Assembly (NCBI RefSeq): GCF_036711975.1
Contig: NC_091975.1
Coordinates: 6,016,501 to 6,080,500 of the forward strand
Source of the DNA: Onthophagus taurus
Lineage: Eukaryota > Arthropoda > Insecta > Coleoptera > Scarabaeidae
Length of the DNA stretch: 64,000 nucleotides
Direction: 5' to 3'
The position numbers were made by a program, and so were the translations under genes. The stretch's first letter is position 1. Each line of letters starts with the position of its first letter. The notes beneath the pieces were generated by a model. That model was not told the origin of the DNA and ran no database searches. It saw nothing but the letters and a program-made list of their open reading frames with translations. Shown one piece after another: positions 46,168 to 57,653 of the stretch.

Positions 46168-48340
46168 TTAATTGTACATTTGTTTTAAAACCGCCAAATA
46201 CGAATAAGACGTCCTTAAAATCATCATTAACGTCCCCAACGTTAAATTAAAGAATTTCCCAGCTGTCAAAATCGTTGGGATTTTGGATCGTTCCATAATG
46301 ATGAAGAGATATTTGTTTACATTTGGGTTTAAAGTGTTCCATTCGGACATATAACAAGCTTCACCAACTCCACTACTCTAAAAAAAGAATATAATATTAA
46401 ATTTAAAGTATATATAGTACATTTCTTTTTAATGTTAACAGATACACAAAATATTAATAAGTTACAATACTCAAAAAACTACAAGAATCAACAGAAGGCT
46501 TCATTACATAACTCATTCTTTCAGTGTCACGTCAAAACAACTATCTGTAATGGATCATGGACCACTGCGAGCTATCGCCATTGTGTGAAGTGGCCATAAA
46601 TGGTAGATAATGGTGATGGTAATGGCAAAGAATGGCTTTGAAGCAGTCGAACACCACACATCATAGGGTGCACATAGCCGAGGCAATGCTGTGATTTGGC
46701 AGAGATGGTATTGGGGTTTTCCTAGACGATGTTAAGAATTATTGATATTAAAAGATGCCTTGGACGATATTAAAAGATGCCTGGGACGATATTAAGATTC
46801 TCTGGCACTAGCTGTCCGAGATGATGTTGAGATCAATTACTAGATTTATACAAGACATTCTGTGGAGCGATTTACAGATGATAAAGTCAATTTCTTGCCA
46901 ACCTCGAGATTTTTTGAGCATATTTGGGACACTATGGAGATAACCTGCGAAAAATCCGACATCATTCGCCAACACTGCAAGCTTTTCATGATTTATGACA
47001 GGTTGCTTGAACCACAATAGTTCAGGAAATCGCAAGAAACGCAACCACAGAACCTCCATATGTCGTTGCATCCATCTTAGCTTAAATTTGTTAGATATAC
47101 CTATTATTGTAAACAATATGGAGTGTTTTATTTTAATAGTATCTTATTGTTAGTTGAGATTAGTAAGTCATTAACTAACATAATGTCAATGTTTTTGAAA
47201 AAGAATCTACACATTTCCCGAAATACTTACATTTACATTTTAATAACTTACCTTATCTAAAATGTCATGTCCAAACCAACTGTAAATAGCAACTTGGTTT
47301 AAATTACAAAAAAAGTACAGAACTAAAGTGACGTATTGGATTTTTTTCGGGGACATCTAAAAAAAATTGATTACATTTTTGAGTAATTAATAACGTTTTT
47401 TTTTTTTTGATTTACAACAAATACTTGAAATCCCGTTACACACATTATAATGATGCTGCAAAGAAATTGGATGAAAATCCCAGTCGAATACATCTCCTCA
47501 ATTTCTTTAACAAAACTAAAAATTTAAAAATTAATAAACATTAAACGCAAATAATTTATTTAATTACTTTAAAATCATGTTATGGTGATCGATATTCCTT
47601 CGTAATCTTTTAGTAATAAGGCGATTCTTATTTTTTTCATTTTTTGGTAAATCATTAGTTACATTTTGTAAATTATCTTTTAAAATTTCGAATTGCGACG
47701 ATGCCAAACTTATCATCGCTGCGTTTATGCAATCCAAACTTGTGTGATTGTAACCGTTTAAAATTAACGCGCAAAGTTGATAAACGTAAATGATAAATTG
47801 ATATTTATCGGTGTTGATGGGAAACCAACCTGGTAAAGGGGTAGTGTGCTCGATGTAAGGAAAAATTGCGAAAAAAATGATTGTTAAACCGACTGATGTT
47901 CGATACATCGTAGCGAAAAAGGCGGTCATTTTAATCGCTCGAACAATAAATTTATCCTGGTTCTCGGTGTGAATGTTAAACATTGGTTGTTTTAAGTAAT
48001 TCTCTAATAAATCAAATTGTTTCCATCTTGCTAACATGTTAAATGTTTTCCATAAATACGTGGTTTGAGTTAAACCAAAATAAAGACATTCGAGGATTTC
48101 GGGTAGATTTTTGATTTCCACCCCGATTTTCATCACCATCGATATTATTAATGTTATAGAGATCGTTGTACTTATCGTGCATTTTATTAACAATTTGAAA
48201 GTAAAAGAATCTTTCCCGATTGGGTAACCGAAAAATTTTAGAATTGCTTTTTCAGTTTTGAAAGCATCAAAATGACTTGGCCTCTAAAATAATTATATTA
48301 AAAATTACTTTTGGATTATATCAACAAATTTTACCTTCAT
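46168..48340 (-). CDS. Odorant receptor (7tm_6), tandem copy 1
   Basis: Exons are 48335-48340 (Met-Lys only), 47568-48283, 47416-47515, 47252-47356 and 46168-46377, totalling 1137 nt, or 378 aa. Insect odorant receptors are seven-helix ion-channel subunits that work with Orco in antennal neurons. Landmarks: LKFFGYPIGKDSFTFKLL, a long helix-rich exon 2 with SLDCINAAMISLASSQFEIL and LKDNLQNV, then VKEIEEMYSTGIFIQFLCSI and YSWFGHDILDK. The C-terminus is YLFIIMERSKIPTILTAGKF then RTSYSYLAVLKQMYN. The two-codon first exon is inferred from frame and a good GTAAAA donor. The intron 46378-47251 contains unclassified GATG-rich sequence and a meaningless ORF (46808-47116). Confidence 0.88.
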
Positions 48341-48528
48341 TCTTTTAACGAAAAGCTTTAACGAAGTAACTTTAAAATTAAGAAAATTCTCATTATATAT
48401 TATTATAAGTGAATTAAGCTTTTATGAGTTAATTTGCGTCATTTTCTAATTCGCTTATTATAACTACAGAAATTATTAATTAAAATAAGTGCAATTACAT
48501 TGAAATTAATTCATTTTAACGTGGGATT

Positions 48529-51500
48529 TTATTGTTTTTGATACATCTGTCGAAGAACTGCGAAATACGAATAAGCACTCCTTAAAATCTAAAAAAGAAT
48601 AATAATTAAACATGTATTATTAAATTATTAAATAATTAAATCATTACAGACATAAACGTGGCTAACGAAAGAGTAACAAAATAACCAGCTGTTAAAATAA
48701 TCGGCCTCTTCGCTCTTTCCATTATAATAAAAAGCATCTTTTTATTTTTAGTGTTAAAATCGGTCCAATTCGACATGTAACAACATTGCACCAAATCGGA
48801 ACTTTTCTCCAAAATGATTTGACCGAACCATTCGTAAATTGCGATTTGGAAAACCATCGTTATAAAGTAAAATGTCATCAAGAAAAATCGCAAACTTTTC
48901 ACTGGGGTCTAAAAACGATCGAAACGTTACGTCTCTTTATATGTAGAAAAATTAAGTTTTTTGCTAACAATAAGAAATTGAATTCCCGTCATGCACAAGA
49001 TAATCACACCGGAAATCATTTGGAAGAAAATTCCGTAAGTGAAAATTTCTTCGACGCGTTGAACGAAACTGAAAATTAAAAAAAAAAGAAATAGAAATAA
49101 TAAAATATAGAAGACGATACTACTAAATGTTTGGAAGATTGTTGATGACGACATTGACTTTGAACATTGTTGGATACCAGGGATGGGTTTGAAAGTTATT
49201 CGAGATGACGTGAATGTTGAGATGTAGAATAACACTAGTCTACAAAAAAAAAATCATAAAATGTACAGGGTGGTTCAAATACGATGTCCAAATAGGCTAA
49301 CTCGAAAACTATAAGAGTTAGAAGAAAAGTAGCTGACATGTCATGATCTCGGTTTTCGAGAAACTGCTAATGCCGAAAACCTCATAGCGCTATCGTCTTT
49401 TGTTTTTCCGCTAGAGGCCAAAATTGAAAATATCGTAAAACCCGCAAATGTAATTATCTTGGTTATTATTATAGGTGGAGTATTATAACTAAGACATTAT
49501 ATGGACACTTTTTTACAGAGAATTTAATGACGTAGTCAAAAAAATTTTGTCGGTTTTAGATTTTGAGATATTATCACAATTTTCGTTTTTTTAAATGGAA
49601 ACAACCACTGATAATTCGCTTAATAAATTCGTTATTTTTTTCTGATTACAAAAATATAGGGTTTGACAGGTCTATTTCTTATTGTTTTAGAATAAAACTA
49701 AAAATAAACTTTTCTTTTAGTGTTGTCGAAGAAATTAAATTTACAGTTTCCTGTAAATTACGGTTCTATAACTAAAAATTAAAAAAACATATTTTTGATA
49801 TTTGAAACAAATATATTTGTTGAACTGTTTAATCTATATATGTTTTACACAAAAGTTGGAATAGATTGCATTATTTCACATTGTTTATTACGATTTAATA
49901 TTATTTTTAAATGACTTAATAAATTATCGATAGATGGCGCTCATATGTTTTTTTTTTAATTCAAATAAACATAGCAACATTTGTTTGTATTCAAAAATTT
50001 TCTGAAGTGTCACTTTAAAAATCCCGTTTTTAAGATCAATTACAAAAATTTTAAAACGTTTGACATGTTAGAATGTTACATATTAAAAAATTATTTGTTT
50101 TTAAATACCAGAACTTATATTCGTATTTAATTGTTAACTTTTTAGATTTTACCTACCGCCCCGTAACTTACAGGAAACTGTAAATTTAATTTCCTCGACG
50201 ACACTAGATGGAAATTTTATAAAAAAAGGTTTATTTTTAGTTTTATTCTAAAACAATAAGAAATAGACCTGTCGAACCCTATATTTGTAATCAGAAAAAA
50301 ATAACGAATTTAATAAGCGAATAATCAGTGGTTGTTTCCATTTAAAAAAACGAAAATTCTCATGATATCTCAAAATCTAAAACCGAAAAATTTTTTTTGA
50401 CTATGTCATGAAATTCTCTGTAAAAAAGTATCCATATAATGTCGTAGTTATAATACTCCACCTATAATAATAACCAAGATAATTGCACTTATTGGTTTTA
50501 CGATATTTTCAATTTTGGCCTCTAGGGGAAAAACAAAAGACGATAGCGCTATGAGGTTTTCGGCATTAGCAGTTTCTCGAAAAACGAGATCATGACATGT
50601 AAGCTACTTTTTTTCTAACTCTTATAGTTTCCGAGTTAGCCTATTCGGACATCGAATTTGAACCACCCTGTACATCTGACGCCACTGTATTTTTCTTATG
50701 TAGTTTGGTCCCCTAAACCCAAAAATCACATTTAAAATTTTTTCTATGGATACGTTTTGGAGCTATGACTTTTTTTTTTTTAAAGGTACTTTGACTATTT
50801 GCAGCATATCTCGAGTTAGAGATGACCGATCTGGTGGTGCTATTCATCAAATTAAAGAGTATTGTATAGCACATAATAAATGGTATTAATGCTTATTCCA
50901 ATCGGTTCGGTAGTTTTAAAACAATGACCCATAATATGTGAAAAAAGGATTTTTTTAGACAAAATGTGAACCAAAAATTCATTCAATATCCGTGTAGAGT
51001 CGTAGAAAAATTCTTTTTTACCTTCTACGTAAAGTTTGCTCTTTTTAGAAGACAATACGCAGGATACGCAATATGTACGCAATATGTACGCAGGATGAGA
51101 ATCGGTGGAGAAATTACCAAAAATTATGATCATTTGTGAGTCAAAGTGCCAACATCCAGCTTTTCCTGTTTCTGTAACTTTTCTCAAAAAGCACGAAATA
51201 CAGTTCTTCATTCAGTTTATTTTGATTGTAACACTTAGGTATTTATAAAATAGTATGCACAAGTCTTAGAAATAAGTTTGCCCCCCGCTTTGCCTTCTGT
51301 TTCTTTGAGAATCCGTCTCTCTTATGAGGAACCAGATATAGTCTCCCATCATTCTTTCATCCCAAATTCCCTGATAACACCGCTCAATGTTCTTCATTTG
51401 TTGGTGGAATCTTTCACCATGTTCGTCACTTACGTCACCAAGATTCTCCGGGAAGAAATTTAAGTGTGAGTGTAAAAAATGAATTTTTAGAGACATATTT

Positions 51501-54500
51501 ACACCTGTTGGAAAAAATTAAAATAAAATTAAACGTATAACTGAAAATAATGAAATAACGTGTATTTGTAAACTGCCTACATCCCCATAGCTTTTGAAAT
51601 GTACATCGAAATTAAATTCAGAATAAAAAACGTGTCATTCCTTCATTGTTTTTTATTCTGAATCAAAATGTCTCTTAACTCGGAACCTGCAGGGATGCCG
51701 GTACTTTACGGATACCCGGAATAATAATAATAATGATCTACACCCATTTTTGCATAATTCTGAAGCAAATTTTCAACAATTGTCTCGTAATTCGGGCTTT
51801 TATTGTTTCCAAGAAAATCAGAAACAATTAACTGAAACGAATTCCAGGCTGCAGCTTCAACGGATGATAAATAGGTTTGAAATTTGTCATCTTTTAAAAG
51901 TTTTTTTATTTGTGGACCGTTGAAAACACCTTCCTTGATTTTTGCGAATGAAAGATTTTCAAATAAGGTTCTTAAATAAGCAAACGGTTGGCCTTCTATA
52001 TCCAGCGCTTTCACAAAATTCTTGAAGAGTCCAAGTTTAATATGTAATGGCGGTAGAAGGATGTTTTCTTTTTTAATAAGAGGCAAGTATTTAATGTTGC
52101 CCTCGCCGAGGGTGTGGCTTTTTCTTTCAGGCCATTGCTTCCTCTTATAATGGTGTTCCCTTGCGCGGCTGTCCCAAAGACAAAGGAAACAACAATATTT
52201 CGTGTAGCCGCTTTGTAAACCACATAACATGCCTGTGACTTTAAATCGGTTCAAACTTTCCAGTCATGGTCTTCGTAATTAAGAGATTTTAATAGTTTAA
52301 CCATTGTTTCGTACGATTCTTTGGTATTTACAGCATGCGCGATCGGAATTGATGGTTTTTCATTTCCATTATGCAAGAGAACTGCTTTCAAACTACTTTT
52401 ATTGCTATCAATAAATAACCGCCACTCGTGTGCATTATAAGGCTGGCCAAGCTCCTCGAACAAACCGGGAATGTCTTTGCAAAAGCATATGTTATCAGTT
52501 CACGTATAATACTTTGTGTAAGGCCTGTCACGGTCTCTGTAATATGTTACTTTAACACTCGTATCCAAAAAGTGATATTGCTTCATACGAGAAACATGTA
52601 ATTCTGCTTTCTCCTTTGACAGCTCCAAGTCTCTCACCCAATCATTCAGTTCTTCCTGTGTTAGAAGATGCTGTTCATGCTGTCCTTGACATTCAGTTAA
52701 ATCACTTCGGAAATCTGACGTGTCAGTACTTGAGGACTGAGATATAACGGAAGTTTGGGACTGAGATAAATCAGGGCAGTTGGGGATGGGAAGTGTATCT
52801 GAATGCGGAACTGGAAACGTGACAGATGGTACATTTGCATAAACCCATCCCAACCCAACCCAACCCAATCATTCAGTTCTTCCTGTGTTAGAAGATGCTG
52901 TTCATGCTGTCCTTGACATTCAGTTAAATCACTTCGGAAATCTGACGTATCAGTACTTGAGGACTGAGATATAACGGAAGTTTGGGACTGAGATAAATCA
53001 GGGCAGTTGGGGATGGGAAGTGTATCTGAATGCGGAACTGGAAACGTGACAGATGGTACATTTGCATAAACCCATCCCAACCCAACCCAACCCAACCCAA
53101 TCATTCAGTTCTTCCTGTGTTAGAAGATGCTGTTCATGCTGTCCTTGACATTCAGTTAAATCACTTCGGAAATCTGACGTATCAGTACTTGAGGACTGAG
53201 ATATAACGGAAGTTTGGGACTGAGATAAATCAGGGCAGTTGGGGATGGGAAGTGTATCTGAATGCGGAACTGGAAACGTGACAGATGGTACATTTGCATA
53301 AACCCATCCCAACCCAACCCAACCCAACCCAACCCAATCATTCAGTTCTTCCTGTGTTAGAAGATGCTGTTCATGCTGTCCTTGACATTCAGTTAAATCA
53401 CTTCGGAAATCTGACGTGTCAGTACTTGAGAACTGAGATATAACGGAAGTTTGGGACTGAGATAAATCAGGGCAGTTGGGGATGGGAAGTGTATCTGAAT
53501 GCGGAACTGGAAACGTGACAGATGGTACATTTGCATAAACCCATCCCAACCCAACCCAACCCAATCATTCAGTTCTTCCTGTGTTAGAAGATGCTGTTCA
53601 TGCTGTCCTTGACATTCAGTTAAATCACTTCGGAAATCTGACGTATCAGTACTTGAGGACTGAGATATAACGGAAGTTTGGGACTGAGATAAATCAGGGC
53701 AGTTGGGGATGGGAAGTGTATCTGAATGCGGAACTGGAAACGTGACAGATGGTACATTTGCATAAACCCATCGCATATTTTTCCCAATTCCGGTTTGTTT
53801 ACTTAGGCAAAAGTAGCAGTCGGTTGTATGACAAAGTGGTTCTTTCCAAATCATTGATAACGTTAAAAAAAGTTATAAATTATAAAGTATTTTTAACATG
53901 AAATACATACCCTGGCGCGCCGGAGGCCCATCCACTAAGATTTATATGACAATTAAGACATAAAAAACTTGGTGTCCATTGTTCTTGAAGATTCTCAGCT
54001 GGTATTCCAAAATATTGGAGATAATTTTCTTGTACCGAATTAGTAAATTTACGTATGTTTTTCTTGACGACATATTCACCACACACATAATGCTGTGGAA
54101 TACCAGCTGAATATGCTGAATATGGAACTCGAATGAATAACTTTAGCAATCTTAGTGTCCACGAAACCTTCCCTTACAGTGGGTACAGTGGGGGTTTTTA
54201 TGATGCTCACTTTTTTCTTAACATTCCGGGAAAAAACCTTTTCATTTGTCCACGAGAAACGTATTTATTTTAATATTGTTCAAGTAGGTAAAAAAAGATG
54301 GGACAAACCTGTGTGCGAAGAACCTTTGTTCTAAAACCGATAGTTTTCCAAGAATAATAAAATGCACTGGTACCTCAAATATCCTTTTTCAAGTAAACTT
54401 AATTCACTGAGTAAAACGGCAATATACGTTAGGAATACCGAAAAATATAGAAACAGGAAAAACCTGGGCATCTTCCTATTGTAAAAGTACAAACCTTATG

Positions 54501-57046
54501 TAAAAAATAAGATGGAATTTTTGCGGCTCTCCAAGGTGTTTTGTATTGTGATTTTTGATTAAAAAAACCGTTTTTCAATTCAAATATCCAATAAAAATTG
54601 CAGTATTCCGTTTAAAATAACGAAGTTGTAGGCTATTTCCGGTACACTGGATGTGGCAGCCATCATGAAATTATTTTAAATCGAAAGATTGGGATGAATA
54701 GAATAGCTCCTATACGTAAAATCTCAGAAACGTATGAAACATGAAACCTAAAAATTTCTAACGGTATACTTGCGCGGAATTTCTTGTACAGGGTGTCCAA
54801 ATTTCGATGGGTTTGCAGGGTATCTCAGTTATTATGAAAGATAGAAAGTTGCGGCTTTCGCGAACCTGAGCTACTTTTTTGTGAAACTTACAATGGTGCA
54901 AACCAAATTTTCATAGCCCTCTTCGTTTTTGATATACAGGGAGTGTTTCAAAATTTACGATTTTCAGACACATCTTATATCTCGGCTATGCGAAAACGTA
55001 AACACGGGTTCTAATAGATTTTTTCACGTAGAACCCAATGGTGCACGTAGAATTTTTCTAGTCATCACGGTTTGTGAGTTATAAAGAGTTAATTATTTTA
55101 GAAGTTGAGTATTCAGTATTTGGGTTGTGTTTATAACTCAAAAACCGTGATGACAAGAAAAATTCTACGTGCACCATTGGATTCCACGTGAAAAAATCTA
55201 TTAGAACCCGTTTTTAGTTTTTTACTGAGTTTCCGGATAGCCGAGATACAGGAGGTGTCTGAAAATCGTAAATTTTGAAACACTCCCTGTATATCAAAAA
55301 CGAAGAAGGCTATGAAAATTTGGTTTGCGCCAGTGTAAGTTTCACAAAAAAGTAGCTCAGGTTCGCGAAAGCCGCAACTTTCTATCTTTCATAATAACTG
55401 AGATACAATGCAAACCCATCGAAATTTGGACACCCTGTACAAGAAAAAGCTGTGCTCTCACATATAGAAGATCATAATTTTTGGTAATTTCTCCACCGAT
55501 TCTCACCCTGTGTACCTTATTGTCTTCTAAAAAGAGCAAACTTTACATAGAAAGTAAAAAAGAATTTTTCTGCGACTCTACACGGATATTGAATGAATTT
55601 TTGGTTCACATTTTGTCTAAAAAAAATTCTTTTTTCACATATTATGGGCCATTAGTTTAAAACTATCGAACCGATTGGAATAAGCATTAATACCATTTAT
55701 TGGCTATACAATACTCTTTAATTTGATGAATAGCACCACCAGATCGGTCATCTCTAACTCGAGATATGCTGCAAATAGTCAAAGTAACCAAAACGTATCC
55801 ATAGAAAAAATTTTAAATGTGATTTTTGAGTTTAGTGGACCAAACTACATAAGAAAAATACAGTGGCGTCAAATGTACATTTTATGATTCTTTTTTTGTA
55901 GACTAGTGTAATCAGGAATGTTTGACACGATGTTGAGATATGCTAGGAATGATGCTATGAGATGTCTGGGATGATGCTTATGTGTGGTATCCGACCATGT
56001 AACCATGTCGATGGCTAACAGAGACAATATTAAACCAATATCATGCCTGGTACACGGATGCTTTAAAGGCAGTTGGATCCGGAGTAGGCATTCATTTCAG
56101 GAATGGTATGAAGGTGATGTTTATGGGTGTCTGCACTCATATTGAATTGATAGTGATGAAAACTCAGATTGGATAATCTTGAGATGTACCAGGGGCAATT
56201 ATTAAAGGATGTCTGTACTCAACTCTAAAATGGCGTTGTGATACTTAACACATTTTTGTAAATTCTGCTCAATTTCTTCATCATCGTGACCTAAATGATT
56301 CTCAAGGTAATCTTTAAGTATTTCAAATTGAGCGGAAGCGACGTTAACCAAAGCCACACAAATACAATCCAAAGACATGTTGTTGTAAGCGTTTAACATA
56401 AAACAAACCAGCTCGTATATAAATTGACCGTAAAGATATTTCTCCGGATCGAAACCGAAATAAACCGGAACCATTAAATGTTTAGTTATAAACGGAAAAA
56501 TCGAATACATCGACGCCGTAAACAACGCGATTCCTTGATAAACACGGGCGATAATGAAGTGGTATTTTTCCATATCGGTGATGAAATGATCTTGAGAGAC
56601 TTTATGCGATTTAAAAATGTCGGTTTCTAAGATGTCTTCGAGTTCGTCTAGATATGGTTTGTGGTAAACGAAAGAATACAGTTTTAATACGTTTCCGAAT
56701 TGCATGAAGAAGAAGTATAAAGCTTCGAAAATTTTTTGTATTTCTCTGCGATCCATGTACATTTGCCAAATCATTGTAAAACATAGAGATGTTGAAAATG
56801 AGAGGGTTAAGTAACGCATGAATTTTTTGAATGGCTTCATCGGTTTTCCTTTGTAAATGTAAATTCCGGTTAAGAAAAGAAGATATTGCTCAGTGGCAAA
56901 GATTGATTGAAATGTTGGCCTCTAAAAAATATTAGATTTATAATGGTTATTAAATTAAAATTTTTTAAAATTACTTTTTCATTTTTTTCTTCTTTCTCTT
57001 TTTTATCACTTTCAACGTTAACAATTGTAGTTATTTCCTTTTCCAT
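48529..57046 (-). CDS. Odorant receptor (7tm_6), tandem copy 2, split by a 7.2-kb intron
   Basis: Exons are 56975-57046, 56224-56921, 48969-49068, 48648-48908 and 48529-48588, totalling 1191 nt, or 396 aa. It starts with a charged leader (MEKEITTIVN..), then RPTFQSIFATEQYLLFLTGI, MSLDCICVALVNVASAQFEI and FVQRVEEIFTYGIFFQMISG. The end is YEWFGQIILEK, LFIIMERAKRPIILTAGYFV and RSAYSYFAVLRQMYQKQ. The second intron (49069-56223) holds a complete 6.7-kb transposon. Its donor is GTTGAG, a weaker match, so splicing efficiency is a question. It is related to copy 1 but differs in 3' intron positions: no intron at the EK/SS site, and one before ILRSAYSY. The ORF is otherwise intact. Confidence 0.87.
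49266..50670. mobile_element. Foldback/MITE element, arms ~510 bp, TA target duplication
   Basis: Ends are CAGGGTGGTTCAAATACGAT and the near-complement ending TTGAACCACCCTG, with TA on both sides (49264-49265 and 50671-50672). The arms (about 49266-49780 and 50160-50670) are nearly perfect inverted copies; the spacer is ~380 bp. No ORF was seen. It interrupts the left arm of the CACTAG element, and the uninterrupted right arm shows the pre-insertion sequence (TGTACA intact). Confidence 0.92.
51266..54149 (-). pseudogene. Transposase-like gene of a widespread unnamed family (DDE-type, zinc-binding), decayed
   Basis: Minus-strand order: 54149-53919 has Cys-rich CGEYVVKKNIRKFTN and SFLCLNCHINLSGWASG. 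53854 leftward has KEPLCHTTDCYFCLSK and WVYANVPSVTFPVPHSDTLP. 52650-52500 has LTQEELNDWVRDLELSKEKA. 52463-52251 has EWRLFIDSNKSSLKAVLLHN. 52254-51732 has TDLKVTGMLCGLQSGYTKYC, then CFLCLWDSRAREHH and LLPPLHIKLGLFKNFVKALD. After an intron at about 51513-51731, the last exon has MSLKIHFLHSHLNFFPENLG and VSDEHGERFHQQMKNIERCY. Conserved D (LFIDSNK), D (TDLK), CxxC..HH and E (DEHGERFH) suggest a DDE catalytic core. I recall close relatives as uncharacterised arthropod and cnidarian proteins. Decay signs are a TGA near 52500, a 1-base frameshift near 52250, and a minisatellite expansion at 52641-53790. Confidence 0.72.
52641..53790. repeat. Minisatellite: five ~230-bp units, each ending in a TTGGG run
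   Basis: Unit starts (ATCATTCAGTTCTTCCTGTG) lie at 52641, 52868, 53100, 53337 and 53564, so lengths are 227, 232, 237 and 227. Lengths differ by multiples of 5 because of a CCAAC/TTGGG pentamer run at each junction. Each unit duplicates transposase codons around SQSQTSVISQ and LTQEELNDWV. Because lengths are not multiples of 3, the frame shifts from unit to unit. Confidence 0.95.
54789..55437. mobile_element. Small foldback/MITE, arms ~310 bp, TA target duplication
   Basis: Ends are CAGGGTGTCCAAATTTCGAT and its complement, flanked by TA (54787-54788 and 55438-55439). The arms mirror each other almost to the centre (about 55095). Inner landmarks are AGGTTCGCGAAAGCCGCAAC and ATTCTACGTGCACCATTGG. 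It lies just inside the right arm of the CACTAG element. Stretch 54150-54786 between the transposase gene and this element holds nothing I recognise. Confidence 0.9.
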
Positions 57047-57653
57047 TTTTGATTGGATTTGATAAAGTTAAAATTGGGTTACCGTGCTTTTATAGTGACT
57101 TTAATAATACTTAATTATTGTTTCAATTTTTTATTGGGTTATTACTGAGATTATTTCATGGAGTAATTAGAAAATCGTTATTTTATATTGAAGTTTTAAT
57201 TGACACAAACTCATTTTAATCGATTCGTTTTTATTAAGAATTAAACCGCAAAATGTTAATCGTAAAAACAGCAAAAACCAATCCTTTTCTAATCGGACCA
57301 GAGTACACAAGCCCATAAATAACAACAATTTTACTACTTCACAATCGGAAATTGTTTTTTAAAATTACACCGAATACAATACGCTGACTCAAACAGTTTT
57401 TTTATTTGCTTTTCTCCCAGTTTGAATACTTACTTTGAACACTCACATTTTAATTTTCGCTCTCTTAGTGTATGTGTGTGTTGTGGTGTGTTTACAAAAA
57501 CATTTATTATTGACGGTATAACAAAACCCAACTTTGTGATGTCACAAAGATTCACGTAATCCATCAGTTGATCTCAAAGTTTTATAATAAACACATTAAA
57601 AGTTAAAAATCTTTAAAAAATCTTTCCTAATAATTGTAATTAATCATTTTAAG
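57047..57653. promoter_or_regulatory. Divergent intergenic region between OR copy 2 and the aminopeptidase
   Basis: 607 bp separate the two start codons, which point away from each other. A TGTATGTGTGTTGTGGTGTG patch lies near 57470-57490, and AT-rich sequence precedes the aminopeptidase ATG (AAGATGGG). No specific box can be assigned. Confidence 0.4.

Larger units (their letters stand above)
49233..55908. mobile_element. DNA transposon with CACTAG termini and TAA duplication, in OR copy 2
   Basis: The ends read CACTAGTCTACAAAA (49233) and its complement (to 55908), with TAA directly outside on both sides (49230-49232 and 55909-55911). Long inverted arms follow: about 49233-51140, interrupted by a foldback element, against about 55450-55908. 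Mirrored blocks include ATCTCGAGTTAGAGATGACC and TTGGAATAAGCATTAATACC (complement near 50885). Between the arms lies a minus-strand transposase-like gene. CACTA-type ends with a 3-bp duplication fit the CMC (CACTA/Mirage/Chapaev) superfamily, but ~450-bp arms are unusual for it. Removing two inserted foldback elements leaves ~4.6 kb. Confidence 0.85.

Noticed and set aside
46808-47116. 102-aa minus ORF in an odorant receptor intron with 'VLANDVGFFAG', faintly like an RT YADD box
   Set aside because: No other RT motif flanks it and the residues do not fit the LINE spacing seen elsewhere in the window.
52697-53564. Several 135-188-aa ORFs rich in GLGWVGLGWV
   Set aside because: They are the five minisatellite units read in shifting frames, not a glycine-rich secreted protein.
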